From: DASVWZ01 sp036392935
Lineage (GTDB): Bacteria; Acidobacteriota; Terriglobia; Terriglobales; Acidobacteriaceae
Assembly (NCBI GenBank): GCA_036392935.1
Contig: DASVWZ010000239.1
Coordinates: forward strand, 1 to 64,000
Direction: 5' to 3'
Length of the DNA stretch: 64,000 nt
Position 1 is the stretch's first letter; every line of letters starts with the position of its first letter. This document shows positions 25,074 to 34,941 of this stretch, piece after piece. The notes under the pieces were generated by a model. The model had not been told where the DNA came from. It was given only the letters and a program-made list of their open reading frames with translations, and did no database searches. The position numbers and the translations under genes were made by a program.

Positions 25074-27392
25074 CTAGCCGGCCTCTACCAAATCGGCGTC
25101 GGATCTCAACGTGTTCTCCAACGCACTTTCATAGAACCGGCGAAGATCATTGATATCTGACGAAATCACAATCTTCCCGTCAAGCTTAATCTCGAGCAAA
25201 TTTGGAGCGGTCTCGCCGATGGCCTGCGCGGAAATACCATGCGCAGCCGCTATTTGTTGGATTCGGTCGAGGTGGGCCCGGTCGCATGAGATCACCACGC
25301 GGCTGGCATCTTCGCCAAAAAGCACAAACTCGCCTGGCAGGCCAGCGGATTCGAGCGAAGCTTTTAGCCCAATTCCCTTCCCGAACGCCGATTCTGCCAA
25401 AGTTACCGCGACTCCTCCGTCGGAGCAATCATGCGCCGATTCCACGAGGTCAGCCCCAATCATTTCCAGTATTGCCTTTTGCAGGGCAGCTTCCCGTTTC
25501 AACTCGAGCGCCGGCGGAAATCCCCAAACCGAGCCGAAAATTTCCTTCGCGTACTCGGACGAACCAAACTCAGATTCAGCATCCGTGATATCCCCCACCT
25601 CGGAAGCGCGCAACAGAACGACAGCGCGGCCTGCTTCACGGAAGTGAGGAAATACAGCCTTGGAAACATCTTCGAGAATTCCCACTACGCCCAGCACCGG
25701 CGTCGGATAAATTCCTTCGCCCAGAGTTTCGTTGTAGAAGCTCACGTTGCCGCCCGTGATGGGCACATCAAGCTCCTCGCAAGCCGCGGTAATTCCATCA
25801 ACTACCTTGGCGAACTGCCACATGATCTGTGGCTTTTCGGGATTTCCGAAATTCAGACAGTTTGTCGCACCCACCGGTGTCGCACCGGCGCAGGCTACAT
25901 TTCGCGCCGCTTCGGCGACTGCATGCATTGCGCCAAGCTTGGGATCGAGATAGCACCAGCGTCCATTGCCATCGAGTGCCATAGCCAATCCACGTTGCGA
26001 ACCTTTTATACGAATCACCCCGGCATCGCCCGCACCCGGGGCTTCGACCGTGTTGGTCTGCACCATGTGATCGTATTGCTGCCAAATCCATCGTTTGCCC
26101 GAAATATTTGGCGAGGCCAGCAGGCGCTTGAAGTCTTCAGTAAAATCACCGCTCGATGAGAGCTTGATATGTGCTGGCATTTCGCGCGGCAGAGGGGGTT
26201 CCCACCGTTCCATGGGGCGATGGTAGAGCGGGGCATCGTCGGTCAGAGCTTCATTCGGAATCTCCGAGACCACTTGCCCGTGATGCATCACGCGCATTTT
26301 GCCATCCGTCGTGACGCGGCCAATCTCGACCGCGTCTAATCCCCACTTTTCAAAAACGCGGAAGACCTCCTGCTCGCGACCTTTCTGCGCCACCAGCAGC
26401 ATCCGCTCCTGCGATTCGCTCAGCATGATCTCGTACGGAGCCATGCCGGTTTCACGTTGCGGAACGCGATCCAGTTCAATCTCAATTCCAACGTTTCCGC
26501 GCGCACCCATCTCGCAGGTCGAACAAGTCAAACCTGCTGCGCCCATATCCTGTATGCCGACGATCGCACCCGTCTGCATCGCTTCCAGACAAGCTTCCAG
26601 CAGCAGCTTTTCAAGGAATGGATCGCCAACCTGCACATTCGGGCGCTTCGCTTCGGAAGCCTCGCTGAACTCCTCACTCGCCATGGTCGCGCCATGAATA
26701 CCGTCGCGCCCCGTCTTCGAGCCGACATAAATCACCGGGTTTCCCTCGCCGGCAGCCTTGGCATAGAAAATCTGATCGCGGCGCACGAGTCCGAGGGCAA
26801 AAGCATTGACCAGAGGATTGCCGGAGTAGCAGGCTTCGAACTTTGTCTCGCCGCCAAGATTGGGCACGCCAAAGCAATTTCCGTAAGAGGCGATGCCGCT
26901 GACTACGCCTTCCAAAATCGAATGGTTCTTGTGAAGCTCAGCTTCGGTGGGACCCGATTCGCTCGCGCTGCTTGTGATCGGACCAAATCGCAGGGAATCC
27001 ATGACCGCAACCGGCCGCGCGCCCATGGTAAAAATGTCGCGGAGAATGCCGCCCACCCCGGTCGCCGCGCCCTGGAACGGCTCTATAAACGAAGGATGAT
27101 TGTGAGATTCAATTTTGAAAGCGCAGGCCCAGCCATCGCCAATATCGATGATGCCTGCGTTCTCGCCAGGCCCCTGCACCACGCGACGGCTGCGGGTCGG
27201 CAGGCGCTTGAGATGGGCGCGGGAGGATTTGTAGGAGCAGTGTTCGCTCCACATCACGCTGAAAATACCCAATTCCGTGACGGTAGGTTCCCGTCCGCCG
27301 AGCAGCTCTTTCAGTTTTTCGTATTCTTCAGGCGTGAGGCCGTGTTCGCGAATCAGTTCAGGTGTGATCGCCGGCGCCAGGGCGGTGTGCAT
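25074..27392 (-). CDS. purL: Phosphoribosylformylglycinamidine synthase subunit II (small-type PurL)
   Basis: A 772-residue ATP-dependent synthetase for the fourth purine step (FGAR to FGAM). The length and the opening ELIREHGLTPEEYEKLKELL are those of small PurL, which needs separate PurS and PurQ subunits; neither gene is in the window. Typical motifs are present: SVMWSEHCSYKSS, GIQDMGAAGLTCSTCE, and HDCSDGGVAVTLAES. It is the first gene of purL-purF and is divergent from selB, with 105 bases between them for both promoters. Confidence 0.97.
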   Translation of the reverse strand: MHTALAPAITPELIREHGLTPEEYEKLKELLGGREPTVTELGIFSVMWSEHCSYKSSRAHLKRLPTRSRRVVQGPGENAGIIDIGDGWACAFKIESHNHPSFIEPFQGAATGVGGILRDIFTMGARPVAVMDSLRFGPITSSASESGPTEAELHKNHSILEGVVSGIASYGNCFGVPNLGGETKFEACYSGNPLVNAFALGLVRRDQIFYAKAAGEGNPVIYVGSKTGRDGIHGATMASEEFSEASEAKRPNVQVGDPFLEKLLLEACLEAMQTGAIVGIQDMGAAGLTCSTCEMGARGNVGIEIELDRVPQRETGMAPYEIMLSESQERMLLVAQKGREQEVFRVFEKWGLDAVEIGRVTTDGKMRVMHHGQVVSEIPNEALTDDAPLYHRPMERWEPPLPREMPAHIKLSSSGDFTEDFKRLLASPNISGKRWIWQQYDHMVQTNTVEAPGAGDAGVIRIKGSQRGLAMALDGNGRWCYLDPKLGAMHAVAEAARNVACAGATPVGATNCLNFGNPEKPQIMWQFAKVVDGITAACEELDVPITGGNVSFYNETLGEGIYPTPVLGVVGILEDVSKAVFPHFREAGRAVVLLRASEVGDITDAESEFGSSEYAKEIFGSVWGFPPALELKREAALQKAILEMIGADLVESAHDCSDGGVAVTLAESAFGKGIGLKASLESAGLPGEFVLFGEDASRVVISCDRAHLDRIQQIAAAHGISAQAIGETAPNLLEIKLDGKIVISSDINDLRRFYESALENTLRSDADLVEAG

Positions 27393-27497
27393 GGGGTATT
27401 TCTATTGTCGCACGTTGCGCAAAAGTTGAATAGAAAAACCGTCTGGCCGGGCATGTCGCCTGTGCGGGCGTTAATCTCTTGTATTATCGGATTGATT

Positions 27498-29405
27498 ATG
27501 AAGTCCGTCATCGTCGGCACCGCCGGCCACATTGATCACGGAAAAACCGCGCTGGTCAAGGCGTTGACCGGCATTGATGCCGACAGGCTGCAGGAAGAGA
27601 AGCGGCGGGGCATCACCATCGACCTCGGGTTCGCTCATCTCGATCTTCCCGCGCCCGACGGTGATCTTCTGCGCCTGGGATTCGTGGACGTCCCCGGTCA
27701 TGAGCGCTTCGTGCGTAACATGCTGGCCGGTATCGGCGGCATCGACATCGTTTTATTCGTAATTGCCGCCGACGAATCCATCAAACCGCAGACTCGCGAG
27801 CACTTCGACATTTGCCGCCTTCTTTCCGTTCGCCATGGGATCACGGTCTTGACCAAGGCCGACACGGTTGATGCAGACACATTGCAGGTCGTGCGGCTCG
27901 AAGTGGAAGACTTTCTGCGAGGATCGTTTCTGGATCCGGCGATCACACCGATTATTCCGGTGAGTTCATTGCGAGGCACAGGCATTGAAGCGCTAAAACA
28001 GGCGTTGCAGAAGATGGCTACGCGTATCGATGCCCGCGACTCGACGTCGATCGCACGCCTGCCGGTCGACCGCGTTTTCAGCATGAAAGGATTCGGCACC
28101 GTTCTGACGGGGACGCTCGTCTCCGGCACGATTGCAAAGGAAGCCGAACTCGAGGTCTTCCCCGGAAGTCAGCGAGTTCGGGTTCGCGGTGTACAGGTGC
28201 ATGGATCTTCGACATCGCAAGCAGTTGCCGGCCAGCGAACGGCGCTGAATCTTGCCAGCGTTGCAACCGCAGAGATCACACGCGGTATGACACTGACTCC
28301 GCCGTCACTTTTTCGCTCGACTTCTTCGATCGATGTAAAACTGTCACTTCTAACATCTACCCGCCCACTCAAAGACCGCTCCCGGGTTCACTTTCACGCC
28401 TACACCTCTGAATCGATTGCAACTGTTTCGCTTTTAGACAAAGCGGTGCTGGAACCTGGTGGATCGGCATACGCGAACCTACGGCTCGGCGCGCCCGGCC
28501 TGTTTTTGCCGGGAGATCGTTTTATCGTTCGTCAATTTTCTCCGGTAATAACAATCGGCGGCGGCGTGGTGCTGGATGCTGCGCCCTTGAACCGCAAACT
28601 CAGAAAGCAAGATCGTCTATCCTTTCTTCACGGTGTGGGGAACGGCTCCGGGCAAGAACAGATTCTGCTGACGCGCATAGAACGCCGGGGCCGATCGGGA
28701 CTGTCCCTTAGGTCCGCGGTTTCTGAAACTGGATGGACCACGGAGAAAGTGCATGCGCTCGCACAAGCGCTCGTCGCCGGGAAGCAAGTCGTGAGAGCCG
28801 AAGAGTTCCTGGTTTCGGCCGCATCTTTTCAGGCGGCTGCGCGGGAATTGCACCTCGCCATTAGAACCTTTCAAGAGTCCAATCCGCTCGTCGCCGGGAT
28901 CAGCAAAGAACAATTGCGCGATCGGCTCGATCTGCCGGTCGAGGTATTTGCAGCCGTGCTGGGTCGGGCAGTCGAGTCCGCGGAAATCGAAATCACAGGC
29001 GATCAGGTCCACTTGGCCGGCCATGGCGTGAAGATGAAGGACGATGAAGCTGCATCGAAGAAAATCATCGAAACCGCATTCGCGTCAGCCGGCTTGCAGG
29101 TACCACTCCTTAAAGATGTGCTGGCTGGGCTTACGATCGATCGTGCTCGCGCACACAAGATCATGACGCTGCTTCTGCGCGAAAAAATTCTGGTGAAGAT
29201 CACCGATGAACTCGTCTTTCATCGCGATTCGCTGGCAAAGCTGCGGCAAGGGTTGCTCGCCGAAAAGGCCAAGTCATCCAAAATGGACGTCGGGCGCTTC
29301 AAGGATTTTGCTGGAATTACGCGCAAGTATGCGATCCCGTTGCTGGAGTATCTCGACCGCGAGCACGTGACCCGTCGCGTCGGCAACGAGCGGATTATTC
29401 TTTGA
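27498..29405 (+). CDS. selB: Selenocysteine-specific elongation factor
   Basis: A protein of 635 residues. ATG 27498 gives the conserved opening with GHIDHGKT (residues 10-17). The frame stays open far upstream across antisense purL, but that part is spurious. G motifs DVPGHE and TKAD are intact. Two beta-barrel domains follow, then winged helices from about residue 380 to the end (KYAIPLLEYLDREHVTRRVG), which bind the SECIS hairpin. It delivers Sec-tRNA to the ribosome at UGA codons. selA, selD and tRNA-Sec are not in the window and must lie elsewhere if the pathway works. trmFO follows 36 bases later. Confidence 0.96.
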   Translation: MKSVIVGTAGHIDHGKTALVKALTGIDADRLQEEKRRGITIDLGFAHLDLPAPDGDLLRLGFVDVPGHERFVRNMLAGIGGIDIVLFVIAADESIKPQTREHFDICRLLSVRHGITVLTKADTVDADTLQVVRLEVEDFLRGSFLDPAITPIIPVSSLRGTGIEALKQALQKMATRIDARDSTSIARLPVDRVFSMKGFGTVLTGTLVSGTIAKEAELEVFPGSQRVRVRGVQVHGSSTSQAVAGQRTALNLASVATAEITRGMTLTPPSLFRSTSSIDVKLSLLTSTRPLKDRSRVHFHAYTSESIATVSLLDKAVLEPGGSAYANLRLGAPGLFLPGDRFIVRQFSPVITIGGGVVLDAAPLNRKLRKQDRLSFLHGVGNGSGQEQILLTRIERRGRSGLSLRSAVSETGWTTEKVHALAQALVAGKQVVRAEEFLVSAASFQAAARELHLAIRTFQESNPLVAGISKEQLRDRLDLPVEVFAAVLGRAVESAEIEITGDQVHLAGHGVKMKDDEAASKKIIETAFASAGLQVPLLKDVLAGLTIDRARAHKIMTLLLREKILVKITDELVFHRDSLAKLRQGLLAEKAKSSKMDVGRFKDFAGITRKYAIPLLEYLDREHVTRRVGNERIIL

Positions 29406-29441
29406 GAGAACTGCGAATCCTTCGACGACAAGTCTAACCGC

Positions 29442-30770
29442 ATGGGAACTTCTATTCGCATCATCGGTGCCGGGCTGGCAGGATCGGAGGCCGCGTGGCA
29501 ATGCGCGCGCAGAGGCGTCGCCGTTGAGCTGTTCGAAATGCGGCCCACGCGGTCTACGCCCGCCCATCAGACCGGTGATTTTGCTGAGTTGGTCTGTTCG
29601 AACTCTCTGAAATCGGAGAGCGCAAATACCGCTCCTTGGCTGTTGAAAGAGGAATTGCGGCGCGCAGGTTCGTTATTGATCGACATCGCGCGCCAGACTG
29701 CGGTTCCCGCCGGGCACGCGTTAGCCGTTGATCGCGCGGGATTTTCTGCCGCGGTTACCGATGCCATTTTGCGGGAACCCCTCATCAGAGTTCGTCGCGA
29801 AGAAATAACTTCGTTGCAGCACGATGGCATCATGATCATCGCGACCGGACCGCTCACGTCGGATTGTCTTTCATCAGAAATTGCCCGTCTGAGCGGATCC
29901 AATCGCTTATTTTTTTACGACTCGATCAGTCCCATCGTGGATGCCGATTCGATCGATATGTCCAAAGTTTATCTGGCAGCACGCTACGACAAAGGGACCG
30001 CGGACTACATCAACTGCCCTATGTCGCGCGAAGAATACGACCGCTTCTATTACGCCCTGGTCGCAGCGCAGTCGGTTGAGCAGAAGGACTGGGAGAACCT
30101 AAATTATTTCGAAGGCTGTTTGCCCATCGAGGAAATCGCCCGGCGTGGCCGCGACACGTTGCGCTTCGGCCCGATGAAGCCGGTCGGCCTCAAGGATCCG
30201 CGCACCGGGAAACATCCGTACGCAGTCGTGCAACTGCGCCAGGAGAACCAGCGCGCCGACTCGTACAACATTGTAGGCTTCCAGAACCACCTGAAGTTTA
30301 CGGATCAGTCGCAGGTGTTGCGGCTCATTCCCGGCCTCGAGAACGCTCGCTTCCTGCGTTACGGACAGATTCACCGGAACACATACATCAATGCTCCGGC
30401 ACTTCTGCTCGACACCCTACGAATGAAGTCGCATCCGCTCATCTTTTTTGCCGGGCAAATTTGCGGCGTCGAGGGCTATGTGGAATCCATCGCCACCGGA
30501 TTAATCGCAGGAGTGAATGCTTGCGCCGTCGCCAGCGGGATCGAATTGGTTCCACCTCCGCGTTGCACCGCAATCGGATCTCTCCTTCACTACGTCACGC
30601 ACGCCGATCCAAATAACTTTCAGCCCGCCAACATCACCTTCGATCTGCTGCCCCCACTTGACCACCAGGTTCGCGATCGCAAAGAACGTCACCGCATGCA
30701 ATGTGAGGCTGCGCTAGCGCACTTCCAAGAATGGCTGGCACTGAACTCACCCGCTTTACGCGCTTCCTAG
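29442..30770 (+). CDS. trmFO: Methylenetetrahydrofolate-tRNA-(uracil-5-)-methyltransferase
   Basis: A 442-residue FAD enzyme making 5-methyluridine at position 54 of tRNA, with methylene-tetrahydrofolate as carbon source. The dinucleotide-binding opening IRIIGAGLAGSEAAW is present. So are the family's FEMRPTRSTPAHQT, ELVCSNSLKSE (active-site Cys region), GLKDPRTGKHPYAVVQLRQEN and FFAGQICGVEGYVESIATG. All are intact and the length is standard. It is the second gene after selB, so the two translation-related genes are probably co-transcribed. Confidence 0.97.
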   Translation: MGTSIRIIGAGLAGSEAAWQCARRGVAVELFEMRPTRSTPAHQTGDFAELVCSNSLKSESANTAPWLLKEELRRAGSLLIDIARQTAVPAGHALAVDRAGFSAAVTDAILREPLIRVRREEITSLQHDGIMIIATGPLTSDCLSSEIARLSGSNRLFFYDSISPIVDADSIDMSKVYLAARYDKGTADYINCPMSREEYDRFYYALVAAQSVEQKDWENLNYFEGCLPIEEIARRGRDTLRFGPMKPVGLKDPRTGKHPYAVVQLRQENQRADSYNIVGFQNHLKFTDQSQVLRLIPGLENARFLRYGQIHRNTYINAPALLLDTLRMKSHPLIFFAGQICGVEGYVESIATGLIAGVNACAVASGIELVPPPRCTAIGSLLHYVTHADPNNFQPANITFDLLPPLDHQVRDRKERHRMQCEAALAHFQEWLALNSPALRAS

Positions 30771-30873
30771 TCCTCTCGAACATTTTCCCGAACTAATCGT
30801 CGGCTTTCCGCGTATCAGTGTGCAGGCAGAGGCGATGGCTCACCTTCGGGTGTAAACCACGTCCAAAGCTAAG

Positions 30874-32136
30874 ATGATGACTTTGCGAGACCTCATCGGC
30901 GATGTCTTTCGCACCCTTTGGGCGCACAAGCTGCGCACTTTTCTCACCATGTTCGGTATCGCCTGGGGAATCGTCTCGATTGTTCTCATGGTTGCCGCTG
31001 GCGAGGGATTACGAGTCGGCCAAGCCAAGGTCTCCGCTACCCTCGGCAAGGACGTCATGATCGTATTCCACGGGCGCACTAGCTTGCAGGCCGGTGGAAC
31101 CCGTGCTGGGCGCGCAGTTCATTGGACCGATCCCGACGTCGACGCGGTGCAGTCATCTTCCCCCGACTGCGAGCTGATGATCCCCGAGCTTGAACAGGAA
31201 GACGTTGAGATCCATAGCAACTACAACAACGCGGCGTTTTTAGTGACCGGCTCATGGCCGCAATTTGCAGATATTCGCAGTCTCGATGTCGGCGAAGGCC
31301 GCTTCTACGACTGGGAGGACAACGTGCAAGGCCGCCGCGTCGCGTTTCTCGGGAGCGACGCCTCAAAACAATTATTTCCCGGACGTAGCCCGATCGGCGA
31401 AAACCTCTATCTCAACGGTTTTCCATACATCGTGATTGGCGTGATGCGCACCAAAAAACAGGATTCCAGTTACGACGGATGGGACGTGAACAAGATTTTC
31501 GTCCCCTTTGGCGCGATGCGCCGAGATTTTCCCGATAAACCTCCCGGCACTCCCGTAACCTTCGACCAATTGCTGGTGACGCCGAGATCGGTCGACCAGC
31601 ATGACATTTGCAAACATGAAATTCGAACGGCGCTCGGGCGCATGCACAACTTCGATCCCAACGACAAGGAAGCGTGCCCCATCTGGGACACCGTGCAAGA
31701 AGCCAAGGCATTCGAAACCATGACCACCGGGATGAAGTATTTCCTCGGTGCCGTAGGAGTTGTCACCTTGCTGCTCGGCGGCCTCGGCGTGATGAACGTC
31801 ATGATGGTCGCCGTCCGTGAGCGCACCCGCGAAATCGGCGTGCGCAAAGCTCTCGGTGCTCCGGCCAAAGTAATCCTGCGCCAGTTTTTTATCGAAGCCT
31901 TGCTGATCGCGGTAATCAGCGGTGGCGGAGGGCTCGCGGTCGCCTACGGGCTTTGCGCTCTGGTGAACTTGCTCCCCATGCCGGACTTCTTCGCCGGGCT
32001 GCTCGCAACCTGGACGACCGGAGTCCTCGCTTGTGCACTGCTGGGGACGATCGCGGTCCTCTCAGCTCTCTACCCGGCGCGCAAAGCGGCGTCCATCGAC
32101 CCAATTGAGGCCTTGCGCTTCGAGGCCGGAGGTTAG
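30874..32136 (+). CDS. ABC transporter permease, MacB/FtsX type (first of a pair)
   Basis: A 420-residue protein with the MacB layout. There is one N-terminal helix (TFLTMFGIAWGIVSIVLMVAA), a large periplasmic domain of about 230 residues, and three C-terminal helices. The C-terminal part contains the FtsX signature (LLLGGLGVMNVMMVAVRERTREIGVRKALGA is the core, with its R-x-R-E-I-G-x-R-K-A-x-G pattern). It is a non-canonical exporter subunit that works with an ATPase by mechanotransmission. The ATPase and an adaptor are not adjacent. The second permease begins 13 bases after its stop. Confidence 0.92.
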   Translation: MMTLRDLIGDVFRTLWAHKLRTFLTMFGIAWGIVSIVLMVAAGEGLRVGQAKVSATLGKDVMIVFHGRTSLQAGGTRAGRAVHWTDPDVDAVQSSSPDCELMIPELEQEDVEIHSNYNNAAFLVTGSWPQFADIRSLDVGEGRFYDWEDNVQGRRVAFLGSDASKQLFPGRSPIGENLYLNGFPYIVIGVMRTKKQDSSYDGWDVNKIFVPFGAMRRDFPDKPPGTPVTFDQLLVTPRSVDQHDICKHEIRTALGRMHNFDPNDKEACPIWDTVQEAKAFETMTTGMKYFLGAVGVVTLLLGGLGVMNVMMVAVRERTREIGVRKALGAPAKVILRQFFIEALLIAVISGGGGLAVAYGLCALVNLLPMPDFFAGLLATWTTGVLACALLGTIAVLSALYPARKAASIDPIEALRFEAGG

Positions 32137-32149
32137 CCGTCCCGGCATT

Positions 32150-33406
<1,257 letters not shown>

Positions 33407-33425
33407 TCAGGTTCCAGGAATTGCG

Positions 33426-34871
33426 CTAATCTCGCGCCCGGTTTTTGATCCAGATCGGCGTGCCAACAAACCCGAAGGCCTTTCGAATCTGGTTCTCAAG
33501 AAACCGCTGATATGAGAAGTGCAGCTTCACCGCGCGATCGGTAAACAGAATGAACGTCGGCGGTGCGACCGCAGCCTGCGTCATGTAGTAAATCTTCACT
33601 CGCTGCCTTACCGGGACCGATGCCCGGTCGAAATCAACGTGCTTCAGGAAGCGGTTCATTTCGCCCGTGGTTACGCGTTTTCGCCGTTCCCGCGCAACCT
33701 CTTCCAGCGCGGGGAAAATCTGCTGCACGCCCTTTCCTGTTTCAGCCGAGATGAAAAGCAACGGAGCGTAGCTCAGGAACTTCAACGCATACCGTAGCCG
33801 TTGCTCGTATGCTTCTCGGTCAGCCGGTCGCTTGTTATCTCTGATCCGCGCAGCCTTCGACTGGCTCACCGCCGGCTTTTGTCCGCTGGTAATCAAATCC
33901 CATTTGTTCACGATGATGATCAGAGACCTCCCGCTCTCGTGAGCATAACCAGCGATTACCGCATCGAGCGCGCTCACTCCTTCCGTCGCGTCTATGACCA
34001 TCAGCGCAATGTCCGCTGCCTCCAGATGCTTGCGTGCCATCACCACCGAAAGCTTTTCCGCCATGAGGTGAGTCTTGCCTTTACGGCGAATGCCGGCAGT
34101 ATCGATAAAGCGAAACTTCATCCCGTCTTTTTCAACCACTTCATCGACTGCATCGCGGGTTGTGCCGGGTATAGGTGAAACTATCGATCGTGTGGTACCG
34201 GTTAGCCGGTTCAACAGCGTCGACTTCCCGACGTTGGGATGGCCAATGATGGCGACTTTAACCTCGCGCTCTTCCGTTGACTCGGGCTGGACTTCATCTT
34301 CGCCCGATATGTCCTCTGTTTCTTTATGATCTTGAGGAAGTATCTCAACGATCGCGTCCAGCAAATCATCTACGCCGCGTCCGTGGTCAGCGGAAATCGG
34401 AAAGATCTTTCGCACTCCCAGACGATGAAAGTCATCCGCCACGCCTGCCTGCTTGTCGCTATCGATCTTATTTACGGCCAGAAACAGCGGTTTACCGCTG
34501 CGTATGAGTAGCCGCGCCAATTCCATGTCAGGCGCGGCCAATTCCGTTCGCCCATCGACCACCATGACCACCGCTGCTGCCTCGTCGAGAGCGACTTTGG
34601 CCTGCTGAAAAATCTGCGACGGAATGAAATCGCTTTCTTCCGGAATGATTCCGCCGGTGTCGACCACGCGCAGTGCGTGGCCGGCCCACTCGGTCTCGCC
34701 GTAGAGCCGATCGCGTGTAATGCCGGGTTCATCGCCAACAATGGCCCGCCGCGATCCGACCAGCCGATTGAACAGAGTAGATTTGCCGACATTCGGCCTT
34801 CCGACAATGGCTATTAATGGCGCGGATGCCGAGGCCGGTGCTTTGCTCGCTGCTGATTTCGAGAGAGTCAA
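33426..34871 (-). CDS. der: Ribosome assembly GTPase Der (EngA)
   Basis: A 481-residue protein with two tandem Era-like G domains, the hallmark of Der. GRPNVGKSTLFNRL with NKID (domain 1) and GHPNVGKSTLLNRL with NKWD (domain 2) are intact. A C-terminal KH-like domain (about 390-481) ends in GTPIWIKNRARD. It works in 50S ribosome maturation. An acidic linker (about residues 175-200) separates the G domains. The start is TTG at 34871; no ATG or GTG precedes the first G motif. It is divergent from a helicase gene across 70 bases. Confidence 0.96.
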   Translation of the reverse strand: MTLSKSAASKAPASASAPLIAIVGRPNVGKSTLFNRLVGSRRAIVGDEPGITRDRLYGETEWAGHALRVVDTGGIIPEESDFIPSQIFQQAKVALDEAAAVVMVVDGRTELAAPDMELARLLIRSGKPLFLAVNKIDSDKQAGVADDFHRLGVRKIFPISADHGRGVDDLLDAIVEILPQDHKETEDISGEDEVQPESTEEREVKVAIIGHPNVGKSTLLNRLTGTTRSIVSPIPGTTRDAVDEVVEKDGMKFRFIDTAGIRRKGKTHLMAEKLSVVMARKHLEAADIALMVIDATEGVSALDAVIAGYAHESGRSLIIIVNKWDLITSGQKPAVSQSKAARIRDNKRPADREAYEQRLRYALKFLSYAPLLFISAETGKGVQQIFPALEEVARERRKRVTTGEMNRFLKHVDFDRASVPVRQRVKIYYMTQAAVAPPTFILFTDRAVKLHFSYQRFLENQIRKAFGFVGTPIWIKNRARD

Positions 34872-34941
34872 TTTGGTTTTGTGGTGTCGAGAAACAATTG
34901 ATCGCTGACGGACCCACTCACAGCCGACTGTATTATAAGAT

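Noticed and set aside
26457..27497. Long upstream extension of the selB frame
   Set aside because: It is antisense to purL, whose protein is clear, and the conserved SelB start is at 27498.
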